From: Macrocybe gigantea
Lineage: Eukaryota; Basidiomycota; Agaricomycetes; Agaricales; Callistosporiaceae
Assembly (NCBI GenBank): GCA_011319805.1
Contig: SJRY01000212.1
Coordinates: forward strand, 30,834-94,833
Direction: 5' to 3'
Length of the DNA stretch: 64,000 nucleotides
Shown piece by piece: positions 51,421 through 62,400 of this stretch (its first letter is position 1; each line of letters begins with the position of its first letter). Made by a program: the position numbers and the translations under genes. The notes beneath the pieces are model-generated. The model was not told where the DNA came from, did no database searches, and worked only from the letters and a program-made list of their open reading frames with translations.

Positions 51421-51999
51421 CTAACATGAGTTCCAAAAACATGCGCCAGTGAGCCTCGGACGCGACATGAAAACGGTCGGGAGGACTGACCATTTCTTCT
51501 GGCGTGAACAATTGCGCTCGAGGGCGCCTCCAGTCATAAGATTTCCCAATCCCTTCGTCAAAGCGCCGACGCCGTAAAGCATTACCCCAACAGCGAAAAC
51601 GCTCACTCCGGCAAGGACGACGGGCGTACCAACGATGACGAGCAATCCCTTTCCAATATCATTAAAGACAGCACTTCCGCCGGTTTCCTTCGACTCGAGA
51701 AAGTCCCTAGTTCTCTGGGCCCAACTCCTTTTGCCAGAGGCGGTCGACGCGTCACTATCCACAGTCATCACAGCGACGTCTGGTTCGGAAGGCGAGACTG
51801 AGGACCTGGTGTACGGGTCTGTGGTGTCATAGATGACTACCTGCTTGTGCAGTTCGTCATGGGATGTTTTTAGCAAGAATTCTGTCTCTTGGACTGTAAA
51901 AGGGAGATCGGAAGAGGCGTTCTTGATCATATCTTGTTTCCTGGCCATCATCTGAAAAAGGTTCTGCGGGTATTTAAGCAAAATGACCTCAATCTTCAT
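51421..51999 (-). CDS. Unrecognised membrane protein T2
   Basis: 192 aa, single exon, ATG 51999. Residues 1-115 are soluble and polar (ETEFLLKTSHDELHKQVVIY, SSVSPSEPDVAVMTVDSD), followed by a long glycine- and valine-rich hydrophobic segment GLLVIVGTPVVLAGVSVFAV / GVMLYGVGALTKGLGNL, enough for one or two membrane passes, then a short basic, Cys-containing tail. No known domain. It lies tail to tail with K7, 364 bp from its stop. Compared with T1 two bases are missing after FMS, which changes the last ~15 residues; which form is ancestral cannot be decided. Confidence 0.6.
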   Translation of the reverse strand: MKIEVILLKYPQNLFQMMARKQDMIKNASSDLPFTVQETEFLLKTSHDELHKQVVIYDTTDPYTRSSVSPSEPDVAVMTVDSDASTASGKRSWAQRTRDFLESKETGGSAVFNDIGKGLLVIVGTPVVLAGVSVFAVGVMLYGVGALTKGLGNLMTGGALERNCSRQKKWSVLPTVFMSRPRLTGACFWNSC

Positions 52000-52747
52000 G
52001 CCTAGGAAACGACACTGCTCACACGATACACAGGTGCTGCGGGCTGCGCAGCAGAAGGCATGGACTGATTGTTACAGAACTTCATCCCCATTGAGGATCA
52101 GAGGTAGGGAGTCCTTGCACCATTTCGCCGTTTGTAAGAGAGAGTTCCACCGTCCACAACTGCACAAGGCATTGGTCAGTCATTCTGCTTGATTGAAAAT
52201 AACCTCACAGAGTGTCACGATAAATACATATGGTGAGCCTTCATGACGAGTCCGCATTAAGCTGCTTTGGCAGATAGACTATGCTTACTCCCATGATGTA
52301 AAATTATAAGGTTGGAGGGGTGACAATCGTGCCATGAATGGATAAAAGGCCGAGGAATAGACGGTAGACCGTAGGTTTTGACCATGCAGCGATTTTGGAG
52401 AAACGAGAAATCCCACTAAGGTGGCGCCATACTCAACGTAAGAACGAACGTTTGTTGAGGTACGGTTAACGTTCAACGTTCAACGCCGACCAAGTTCTGA
52501 TCTCTTCAGCTCGAACACAGTTTGGAGGGGCGGGAAGTTACCAATTGTCAACGTCTATCGTTATTGCGGGGCGCAAAAAGGGGCAAACTTGAGTAATTTG
52601 TTTGCCTCAGCCCAAATAAGTATGTTGGATTGATGGACCCTGAGAGCCTGCGACAAATTGAAAACCTTTCAGTGCTGAGCAACAAAGGCCGAATCCAACT
52701 TTTGTCTGTCTTTTTGCGTGATCGTGTTCGCAGACACATCAACCTTC
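52000..52747. other. No supported gene
   Basis: Divergent promoter region between T2 and the bestrophin gene; short frames only. Confidence 0.4.
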
Positions 52748-55187
52748 ATGGCATCAACACACCGATCTGATACAGGAAACCATCCGCTCCTTCGTTCACC
52801 TGAGCCAGGACACGTTGCTACCCTCTACGAACAGCGCTGTGCACCAGCTCCTTTCATTGCTTGGACATTTGGGCGTGGATCAGTGGTACGGCGAACTTTT
52901 TTTTGATCTTATTGCGCGTAATAAACATGCCTCAATCTAGATTTGGCGAATATGGCCCGCGGTTTTACTACACACCTCTTTTGCAGCAGGTCGGCAGCCG
53001 TTCTCAAAGGCCTATCATCCGCTGACACGAGGCCTCATCTGCCTATTCAGCTGTTGCGCTATTAACTATGAAGGGAATCGTCGATCTTCAAATACCTAAT
53101 GTGATGTTGACCGTGTTGGGTAGGTCGTGTGACGTTGAGGAGTATTCTGTTGCTCATGAATTCGCCCTCCTAGGAGTGGTCATTGGCTTCGTAATATCGT
53201 ATCGAGCGTCGAGTGGGTTCGTCTACCCCGGCCTGTCGTTATTACGAACCAAACTCACATTCTCAGGTATGATCGTTATTGGATGGGTCGAACGTTTTGG
53301 TCAGATATCATGAGAGATACAAGAACGCTTGGCCGACTCATTTGGTTTCATGTTCCACCACGTGTGTCGCCCAAAACCACTGAGGAAATAGCAAGTGGGC
53401 AGACTCAGCGATCGAAACGCGAGCTCAGGAAGGTGATGGCGGAGAAATACCTAGCCCTCGATCTTGTTGAAGGGTGAGCACACGACGTCGCGCTGACAAT
53501 CTTCGATGTCCTAACCTATTGCTTCGTAGCTTCGCCGTCGCTTTGAAGCATCATATTCGAGGTATACGCATGCAGACCAGTGTGATATTAATCTACTAAC
53601 GCTCCTTTTTTGCCAGGTGAATACGGTATATACTATGAGGACTTATATCACCTCATTAAGCCGCTCCACGAGGTAGACTGATCTTGATCTAATGCGCCAA
53701 TTATCCCTCACCGAGATTAAAACAGCATGGACACGCTTCCGACGTTCATGAAATATCCCACGCCAAACAGTCCCCGTTGTCTTCCGCGCCCGAGCTTCAT
53801 GATATAGCTTCTCAGCGACCAGTCCCACGTGCTGCCAGCGATCGCGGTGAAGTGGCGGACGAGGTGGAGCAGGATTCCATTCCTGATCCGTTCGTGCCCC
53901 CAATCAACACATACGGGACGTTCAGTGGTCAGGTATTACTATCCGCAAAGACACATCGCCACTATATGAGGAGGGTGGAATCGAATTCCTCAGTTTCTTC
54001 TGACATGGACTCCAGTGAAAGCCAACATCGCCCATTGCTGCCGTCTACGAAACTTCGGAGCACCGCAGTACTGGATAAAGTGTTTAGCGAGCTAATTCCT
54101 TTCTCGGGGATGTTCGACATGCTGCGTCGATGGATCTTCGGCAATCCCAAGAAAGAGACTCTCCTTTCAAATACCGCTGTACGTATGCATTCAACGTGTG
54201 ATGAAGGATCAGAACTGATGAGTCGCAAAGCTCGACGCGGATCTTTTTGAAGGAATTGAGCGCCAGCCTTCCGCTCAATTAAGTGCCCATTCGAAGCGAC
54301 ATTTCGCCTTAGTTGGCTCTGGAGAGAATCTGCCGTTGGAGGTCCTGAGATGTTTAAGCGAATGGATGAGCGTGTTGGAGGATAGAGGGACCGTTCCAGG
54401 TATGTGATGTTCCTTCTGCGCATTGATAGCCTTGTCTGAATTCAATTTCCGCGGATAGGAACTTCCTTGGGGTCGATGATGGGCACAATCTCCGCCTTTG
54501 AGGATTCTTTGACAGGTGTCTCATTTTCTGCGTGCATTCACGATTCACGGTCTTATGAGTCGACGTTGCAGCTTTGGAACGCATTTTGACAACGCCCTTG
54601 CCTTTGTGCGTGCTCGATTTCCGCTAGCGTGTCTGACGACAGACTGAAGGGTCGCTACAGCGTATACGCAGTGCACATCAGGTATGGCTATGCGTTCTCT
54701 GTCGACATTGTCGTGGGGCTCATGCCTGTTTTGCTATTCCACTGCTAGACAGTTGAGACGGATCATCACTTTTCGCTGGTTTAGGTGACTAACCTTCGTG
54801 CTTGTAGCACGGTTTGGATATACCTCTTCTTCCTGCCGTTTCAGCTAGTCGGCCAGTTCGGATACTATTCCATCCCTGGCGTCGCTATTGCCGCTTTCAT
54901 ATATCTTGGATTCCTAGCAGCAGGCGAAGAGATCGAACAGCCTTTTGGTACGTCTCGCGCCTCAGAAGCGCACATCGGTTGACTCATTTTCTCAGGTTAC
55001 GATGAGGTAAAGTGGTGTGCCGTCGCTGCACTCAGCTACTTATTTTGACTTTCTATAGAACGATCTCAACCTCGACCTCTTCTGCCGGGAAACCATCCAT
55101 TCAGAAATTGAGCACCTGAAAGGCACCCCGTGCCTAAACGCTTATCTCGGCTCTATAAAGCCGAACCCGCGTCGCCGACGACCCTAG
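52748..55187 (+). CDS. Bestrophin/UPF0187-family anion channel, fifteen exons
   Basis: Model: join(52748..52882,52941..52989,53051..53119,53174..53216,53267..53473,53530..53561,53617..53672,53726..54178,54231..54399,54459..54515,54572..54605,54661..54681,54808..54947,54996..55006,55059..55187), 534 aa. Family motifs in order: IWRIWPAVLLHTSFAA, QIPNVMLTVLGVVIGFVISY, YDRYWMGRTFWSDIMRDTRT, LIWFHVP, EYGIYYEDLYHLI, LERILTTPLPF, TVWIYLFFLPFQLV, EEIEQPFGYDENDLNLDLFC. A 150-residue hydrophilic insert (exon 8) is longer than in small bacterial homologs but usual in fungi. Four or more membrane helices are visible; the family forms pentameric chloride channels. All 14 introns preserve the frame; exon 14 is 11 nt. 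Location (plasma or vacuolar membrane) cannot be told. Confidence 0.88.
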
Positions 55188-55746
55188 AGGGTCGTAGAAT
55201 TGACCGAATCAACGCTTCAAGAATTGCCTGATGACGGCATTTTCGGCCCGATGACGTGAGGTCTGCACCGACTGCATTCTGGGCGTTGGTGCGATCATGG
55301 TCATTCTTAAGTGAACTGATCTGTTCTGCCTCGATGTAGTCGTTAATGAGTTGTGTGTCTCTATCCCGAACGTCTTGAACGGCTTGTAATGAGTGCTCTT
55401 GGTAACTTCTTCCGCGTGTCGGCCGCAACTGTGATCCGGTCGAAAAACAGGAGTCACAAATTGGTTCCAAACATAGCACGGCCGGCACTTATTGTTCTCG
55501 TGATGGTGTTTGGGGTGTCCCATTGCTCGATTTTCTGTCGCTTGCAATATTCGCACCTCAGACTTTGCCGGAAGCCATGCCGAAGTTGTCAATTTACTCG
55601 ACCACATTGCAGAAATCGCGCCAGAAGCAGGGTATAAATTTGATGCAGGTGCCCCAGTATTGCTTCTCTCTTTCAAATATAACGCCTATACTCGCGTCTC
55701 TCTTTGGCCTCGCATCAGCACCAAAACTATTAGGCCTGCTCAGAGC
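55188..55746. other. Intergenic between bestrophin and MFS genes
   Basis: An open frame runs in from 55510 in phase with the MFS gene, but its sequence has no transporter character, so the start was placed at 55747. Confidence 0.4.
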
Positions 55747-58247
55747 ATGGAGTCTCCTGCTTCGAGAGTGCCCGTTAATGACTGCATTCGCTCAAACTCG
55801 AAAACCGTCTTGACGGATCAAACCAACTTCTTGCCATTCAAGCAAATACTCGCTGTATTTCTAGGCCTGGCCCTTTGTATCACCGTATCCGCCCTGGATT
55901 CGGTCAGCGTGGCGACGGCTCTGCCCACCGTCGCTTCTGCCTTCAACGCCGGCTCAGTTATTTCATGGGTCCCCTCCGCGTATTTGTTGACGTCCACGAG
56001 CTTCCAGCCATTGTATGGCCGCTTTAGTGACATATTCGGACGCAAGTCAGCGCTCGTTATTTCCATGGTTATTTTCATGGTTGGAAACCTCTTGGCCGGC
56101 TTCGCCAAGAATATTACCGCGTTGATCGTTTTTCGAGGTCTTGCAGGTTCTGGTGGAGGTGAGAATAGGCGATGTCCTAAATAAACATTTCACTGATTGC
56201 CCATCGTCTGCAGGTGGGATCTTGAGTCTGGCACAAATCGTCATGTCTGATATTGTGAGCCTTCGCGATAGGTGAGCAGGTCGGTGCTTACATGAATAGC
56301 GCCCTTTTACCTTGATTCGGCTACAGAGGCAAGTATCAAGGCATCATAGGGGGTTTTGTAGCGTTGGGATACGCTGTTGGACCGGTTCTCGGCGGTGCTC
56401 TGGCCCAGAAAGTCAGCTGGAGGGTAAGGTGTTTTTTTGTCGGCTTTAGCGACTTGCGTTGACGACACTTCTTCAGTGGTGTTTCTGGATCAACATCCCT
56501 ATAGCCTTGTGTTCAGTAGCTGTCATCATCTTCGTCCTTCCCCTCAAAGCAGTCCAAGGAAGCATGAGAAAGTAAAACCTCTGGCTGACCTTCTACGTTT
56601 TCGAGCGCACTGAACTCCTGGGCTTCTGCAGAAAGCTTCAGGTCATCGATTACGTCGGGACTGGCTTGACCCTCATAGGATGTACCCTAATTATCCTACC
56701 GCTGATATGGGTGCGTCGCAACTCCGTCGAGCTACGTCGTTGATGTAACAATGCTCCAGGGTGGCGTGACGTTCCCGTGGAAATCTGCTGTGGTTCTCGC
56801 CCCCCTCGTGTCCGGTTTCCTTGTCTGGTTTTTATTCTGTATCTGGGAATGGAGATGGGCGACGCTGCCGATAGTCCCAAGTAAGTGGATTCATTTCGCA
56901 GTGTCGGGAACCTCACTGATTGAGCAAAGTGTACATTTTCAAACATGTAACGGTCAATGGCGTATACATAACTATGTTTATCAAGTACGTGAGCCCTCTA
57001 ATTCTATGACATACTTCAGGCTAGCTCGCGTTCTTTGACCTATCATTTCAGCGGTTTCGCGTTCTTCTCTTCCCTGTATTATCTGCCGCAGTTCTTCCAG
57101 GTCGTCCTAGGATACTCGCCAATCCACGCTGGAATCTCCTTAATTCCTCTGCTCGTCAGCCAAATGGTCGCCAGCTGGATTTCGGTACGTTGTATTTGTC
57201 TTCTTCGCTTGCTCTGTTCTCAGCGAAACTCTCTGCAGGGTATATTAGTTAGCCGCACTGGGCGATACCGCGTATGCGGCGTTGTTTCTTTCTATTTCGG
57301 TGCCTCTTTTTCCGAACTGATCGTCCCATGCAGACGATCGTCCATTCCGGTTTCGGACTCTGGGCGATCGCGTGTGGGTGCACTTCGACGATCACTCCCA
57401 CGTCTCACAAAAGCGTCATCGTCGTCTTCATGCTCCTTGCTGGCATTGGTGCAGGACAGGTTCGTCAGAATCTACCTTAATGGATGCATTGAATTGCGTC
57501 TCCTGATCCTGCTGGGAAGACGCTTCAAACGACGACTGTTGCGGCACAAGCCAGTGTTGCCCGAAAGGACATGTCCGTGGTGACCGCGTTCAGGAATGTA
57601 AGTGCGGCCTTTGACGCCGATCTGTGACTACTGATATGCATCACCAGTTTGTTCGAATGCTCGGAGGAACGTTATCCCTGGCCGTCGCGTCCACGATACT
57701 GCAAGTCGTCTTCCATCTCTCACGCAGCGTATGCAATTGATTCATCTTTTGCGCATGTCCTCTTTTTAGAAACAACTCCTTGACCTCGTCGATGAGAAAG
57801 ATCAATCTTCCCGAATCCACCATCGCCCGCGTGGTCGACGATCCGACGATACTGGCTTCACCGTCCACGATCGGCCTCGACCGCACTGTCGCGTCGTACA
57901 TACTTGACCGCGGTTACACGAACGGTTTTCGGTCAGTGTTCATCCTCAACGCTGCTCTGACTGCCGTGGCCACTGTAGCGAGCATCACGATGATCAAGCA
58001 CAAGGAATTGACGAGGGCCGATGAGAAGCAGCTTAAGGACCGGGCTGAGAAGAGGTCGTACCCTGGCACCGACGAAGAGAAGGGAGCTGAGCCGGATTCG
58101 ACTCCAGACTCGCAAGATGGACATGAAGACAAACAAGGCGGTGCAAAGGATGATACGTTAGAGAGAGAAGCACAGCAAGATAGTAAGAGTACAATGATAT
58201 CAGCGGATATAGTTAATGGTAACACGGTGGCAGCGGTCAAGACGTGA
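55747..58247 (+). CDS. MFS drug:H+ antiporter (DHA2-like, 14-TM type), thirteen exons
   Basis: Model: join(55747..56158,56214..56271,56327..56423,56477..56571,56632..56710,56760..56880,56930..56984,57052..57184,57239..57271,57334..57459,57520..57597,57648..57700,57770..58247), 605 aa. Features: first helix ILAVFLGLALCITVSALDSV, motif A region YGRFSDIFGRKSAL, GLAGSGGGGILSLAQIVMSD, motif C region GYAVGPVLGG, SWRWCFWINIPIAL, LPQFFQVVLGYSPIHAGISL, FVRMLGGTLSLAVAS. This is the pattern of fungal multidrug/mycotoxin exporters. The C-terminus is a long charged cytosolic tail. Intron 12 uses a GC donor (gcaagt), the only choice that keeps frame. Substrate unknown; no biosynthetic cluster is visible beside it, apart from the NRPS-like reductase 4 kb away. 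Confidence 0.86.
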
Positions 58248-58671
58248 TACAGGTAGAGAAGAGGCTAGGCTGAAATGGAGTGGTACGTAGACTAGTTTAG
58301 ATGTAGATATCGGTGTTTAGATCTCTCTCATGCGTTCTGGTAATCATGTTACCTATATATGTAGACGAACAGCAGTATTCGTCTTCCATGCGACCATGCG
58401 CTGCGCAAGGAGGACACCGCACTCCGCCAGTGGTTTCGTAGTCGCTCGACCGCCCGCTGGACAGCCTAGTGTCTAGGAGTTAGTCGAGGCGGCCGAAACC
58501 ACTCGGTGGATTGGAGGACCACCTGTAGTGGCGATGCATGGCGACCGAGGATCAAACGTCGGTGGTTAAAGTCAACAAAGATTGCATTCAGCATCTGAGA
58601 TGGCGGATTTGCCGATTCGAGCTTCCAACCGCGCTCGAAGGGTTCCATCAGGAGCGATGTAGGAGGTTTCG

Positions 58672-59910
58672 CTACAAGAATAGTGAGGCACGACCGTTCA
58701 CAGACAGAAGGCTGGAAAAGACGCACGCGTATTGGAGATTGTTGGCCATAAGGCTGTCCTCGAGGGAAACGACGACACCAGATACTTGTCCATGTCGAGG
58801 GCGGGGTATGGGAGGTGCAACGAGCTGCTGCGCTGATCGAATCCGAATGGAAATGGTCGGCTTTGGTTTGTGTTTTGATGCATCGAAGAAACCTGATGGG
58901 GACTTGTTAGGATTGGGTTCGGGTATTAGCAGACGCGAGTCGATATATGTAGGAGGACTGTTTTCGAGCAGCGAGAGACTAATGCACCATGTCCCCTGTT
59001 TGGGACCGTGAAAGCGAGTTTCCTGTGCAATCAAGAATTCAAGCCGCCACATGCGTGCTAAAGATCCAAAAGAAAAATAAAATCAGTGCTTCAATGGAAT
59101 CACGATGTCAGCTAATGACGCACAGCGTGCAATGAAGTCCAGCTCTATGTGTTTAGAGACGAACATACGCTTCCTGAAATGCACAATGTCGAAATTCACG
59201 GCGAATTGACCTTCGTCCTCGGAGACGTGTTCTACGGTGATGTTATCTGGAGGCATAGTTGCATCGAGCAGCATCTCGTCTGTGCCAGACAACGGGGAGA
59301 ACTCTGGTGACATTCGTAAACGTTGGAAGAGTGGTTGATCCGAGGTGAGAAGACAAGCGTGTCGAACGTCCGCGATCGTCTCCGGAACGAGTGGACTGGC
59401 GAAAGATATCAACGCGGTGAGGAGGTCAGGAGGGTCGGAGCTGTCTCCGTCGGGACGACGCTTGACGATGGCCCAATAAAGCGGCGTGTGGTCCTCAATA
59501 AACCTTTCCTGCAAGACACTCGACAGGGAAAGTGAATACCCCGCGCAGGCTTCAGCACAGCTTTCCAGGATGCTCACGGACGCTCCAGAGTCCGAATGCT
59601 CGCGAACGAGATCCCGGACGAGACCCTGGACCGTGCTGCGAATTTCCCGAGTGGTTTTCGATGAACCAAAGCTGAACCACGAGCCTCCGGCGCGAGCTTT
59701 GCCTTTGGCAGAGGAAGGCGGGGACTTGATCACCGGGGAGACAGGGGTAGAGCTGAGGAGCTGAGAAGACCTTGGTTCTGACGACTGATCGATCGCCTTG
59801 GATGTGGATTGGGAGACGCGGTCGACTGGGATCACAGTGTCATAAGACGGGGGTGCCTCGGACGGTGTGGGGTCATCCGGGAGCGGTTGCTTGAAGTTTT
59901 CAATGATCAT
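58672..59910 (-). CDS. Basidiomycete family of unknown function, paralog 1
   Basis: Model: complement(join(58672..59057,59124..59910)), 390 aa. Start MIIENFKQPLPDD, Pro/Ser-rich N-terminal 90 residues, then a conserved part: SVLQERFIEDHTPLYWAIVK, LTALISFASPLVPETIADVR, ACLLTSDQPLFQRLR, KRMFVSKHIELDFIARSRMW and GTWCISLSLLENSPPT. HTPLYWAIV resembles a single ankyrin-like motif. I recall such proteins as uncharacterised and abundant in Agaricomycetes. The intron (gtgcgt..tttag, 66 nt) lies just before the R-MW motif, at the same place as in paralog 2. Convergent with the MFS gene. Confidence 0.7.
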
Positions 59911-60379
59911 GACGAATACTTGGAATGAGTAAGTAAATCAAGGTGTTCTTGTGCAGGCGAGGCACTGGATAGTATGTATACCTTTATTGCAATATCACGA
60001 CATAAGGCTGCGCGTTCTGCTGCGCCGCGGTAAACCTGTCAGGACGAAATAATCGTGGACTTTGGCGGCAGGACTGATGAGTCCATAACTCGGCACTGAC
60101 ACAGCCTCCCAAATCAAGGGCTATCAGGAGTCGCACGTGCCGGCCCTGATGAATCACGTTTCTCAGCTGATGATGAATCGTTTATGGACACAATTTACAT
60201 GTAGCAGAATGAATTGCATCTAGCACATGATACACTCGTCCTCCGTGATAGAAGAGTCTTCAGGAAATGCGGACAAAGACGCCTCTAAGCGCGCTCTCAT
60301 GCATTTATTTGGAGCAATATACGAACTATTCCTACCCTCTCGATCCATTAGCACGACAAACGTATTCCGCATGTGTATC

Positions 60380-61415
60380 TTACCGATATTTCAGGCAACG
60401 GCCCATTGGACATTGTTCTAGGGAGGTGAGAATGCGGCGACGCCAGAAATCTGTCGGAGGACCGAGCTTTCCAGGGGAATCCAGAGGTACAACAATGGTC
60501 GAAAGGAGGTTTTTTGAACTTTCGGAAGTGGTTCGGGTACCAGGCTGCTCTTCAGTATAATACGCTTTCGAAAGGGGTATATAGAGCCTTGCCGTAACCC
60601 ATGTTGGGGAACTGTGGTCCAAGATAGCGAGCGATGCACACCACGTTCCGATTGGTACTTCGTCTCCGTATTTTCGGTCTGATATAAAGAATGAAAGCCG
60701 CCACATTCTGTCTGGCATGACCCATTTGCCAATGCGGTCAACTAATGAATACGACTTTTGAATGAGCAGATGGCATACCCTGGGCCAGAAAATCCACCCC
60801 TATTTGATTGAATGCGAGTACACGTTCTTGAAAACTGGAAAACTGGAAATCGACAGTGAAGCCATCATCGCATTCGATAACGCATACGTCGTCGAGCGCG
60901 CCAGAATTCTTGTACAAGGTATGATCCGGGTCGCAATAGAGAGCAAAGTCTGAAGGAACGCAAAACTTGTGAAAGATGTCTTGGTTCGACGTGAGAAGGC
61001 ACCCTCGACGAATATCGACGACGGTTTCTGGCTCAAGAGGAGAAGCGAAGGACAAGAAGACCGACAACAGCCCAGGTACGTCTGACCGTCTTGCATTCAC
61101 GACGACCCAATAAAACGGCGAGTGCGAATTGAGCGACTTTTCCTGCAGGACGGCCGAAAAGGAGATCAAGGATTTCGCGCAGGCCTCATTACAGCTTTTA
61201 AGCAACTCTGCCGTGGCGCAAGCGTCGAGGTTATTTCTGTTCACCAATTCTGCAAGGATCCTGAGTACGACGTTTCGGGTGTCAATTGGGGATGGTGAAG
61301 CTTTGGGTGAGCAGAAAAGAGGACTCCTGACGTGTTGTCTGGGTGTTTCCACAGGGTCGACAAGCGTTGGATCAGGAGAAGGTGGGCAGGACCGCAATAG
61401 GGGTCCTGTTTCCAT
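60380..61415 (-). CDS. Basidiomycete family of unknown function, paralog 2
   Basis: Model: complement(join(60380..60711,60779..61415)), 322 aa. Start METGPLLRSCPPSPDP. Matches paralog 1 through AVLQEKSLNSHSPFYWVVVN, LSVFLSFASPLEPETVVDIR, GCLLTSNQDIFHKF and, across an intron at the same site, DRMWRLSFFISDRKYG and GTWCASLAILDHSSPT. The N-terminus is shorter and unrelated. Tandem arrangement in the same orientation, 470 bp apart, suggests local duplication followed by strong divergence. A longer 5' end is possible since a minus-strand frame continues at 61494-61787. Confidence 0.65.
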
Positions 61416-61788
61416 TTCGTACTCGTGAGCTCCCGATTGCGCTGGAGCCGTCCACCTACTGATAAACTTGTCAGCGGAGGGATAGACGGGGGATCACCTC
61501 GTCGATACCTGAATGCACGCGACATGGTCGGAGTCAGAAGGACGAGGGTTGTCCTGATCCTGCATCTGGACGAGCGGATGGTTTAAATCGTGATCGAGTG
61601 CAGTGTTTGCTTTGAATTCCACGTGATGGGCCTCAGACCCTCTGCCAGAATCGATCGTATCCGTCGAATGTTCAAGAGTTGCCTTGGGTTGTCGACGGCT
61701 GAACCGTCGACACTTGCTGATGTAGAGCAGTTTTAACGGAGCTCGGGGCATCTGCTTGATTATAAAAACGGACCGTAGCATGGTCAAA

Positions 61789-62322
61789 TTACGCGGCGAG
61801 GTGACCGCAGAGATGGTCAGGCTGGAGGCTTAGGGGAATTTCCCCTAACAAGGATCGTTCAACACGTCGGATGAATGGGCTGATATAATCAGTCAAAACA
61901 CGATCGGCTTCGATGCTGCCTAGAGCCAATTCAATTGAATTCGAGAAAGAAAGGTGAAAACCCTTGTCGAAGAAAGGCATTCCGACCGCGGTTTGTTGAA
62001 AAATGTTGTAGGTGAAATTCTTCGTGGATGTGGAAGGAGATGGTACGCCAGAAACAGTTCTGAATAGATCCAATCCGTTTTTCGTCTTCTCGAGGGCGCC
62101 CCGGCATCTCATACGTGTCGAAAGCAGTGACAATGCTGCTAGCTCCTCTCGCCAAAGGCATTGCACTTCGGGCATCTCTTGGAAGGGAAAGTGCTTGCTC
62201 CACGCATTCCAAGAGCTTCTTATAGAGCGTAACTTACGTTGATTGAGGTCAGTCCGAAAGTGAATGTCGAGTGGATTGTAAGCGTAGAACGATAGCTGCG
62301 GAGTTTCAAATACGGTAATCAT
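61789..62322 (-). CDS. Hypothetical protein
   Basis: Single open frame of 177 aa from ATG 62322 (MITVFETPQLSFYAYNPLDI) to TAA-type stop at 61789. No domain recognised. Two points: the N-terminal FETPQ also appears in the reading of the kinase leader box, and gtaagt near 62246 could start an intron, so the true structure may differ. Directly next to the NRPS-like reductase 3' end, same strand. Confidence 0.35.
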   Translation of the reverse strand: MITVFETPQLSFYAYNPLDIHFRTDLNQRKLRSIRSSWNAWSKHFPFQEMPEVQCLWREELAALSLLSTRMRCRGALEKTKNGLDLFRTVSGVPSPSTSTKNFTYNIFQQTAVGMPFFDKGFHLSFSNSIELALGSIEADRVLTDYISPFIRRVERSLLGEIPLSLQPDHLCGHLAA

Positions 62323-62400
62323 CAACAGAATTCTGAACAAAAAAATCGAATGTGTTTACAAAGAGAAAAGCAACATCTACGCATCTCAATCTAATTCTAT

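Noticed and set aside
55510..55746. Upstream extension of the MFS protein to 55510
   Set aside because: In frame, but no transporter features and poor start context; MFS proteins of this type begin with a short hydrophilic head as from 55747.
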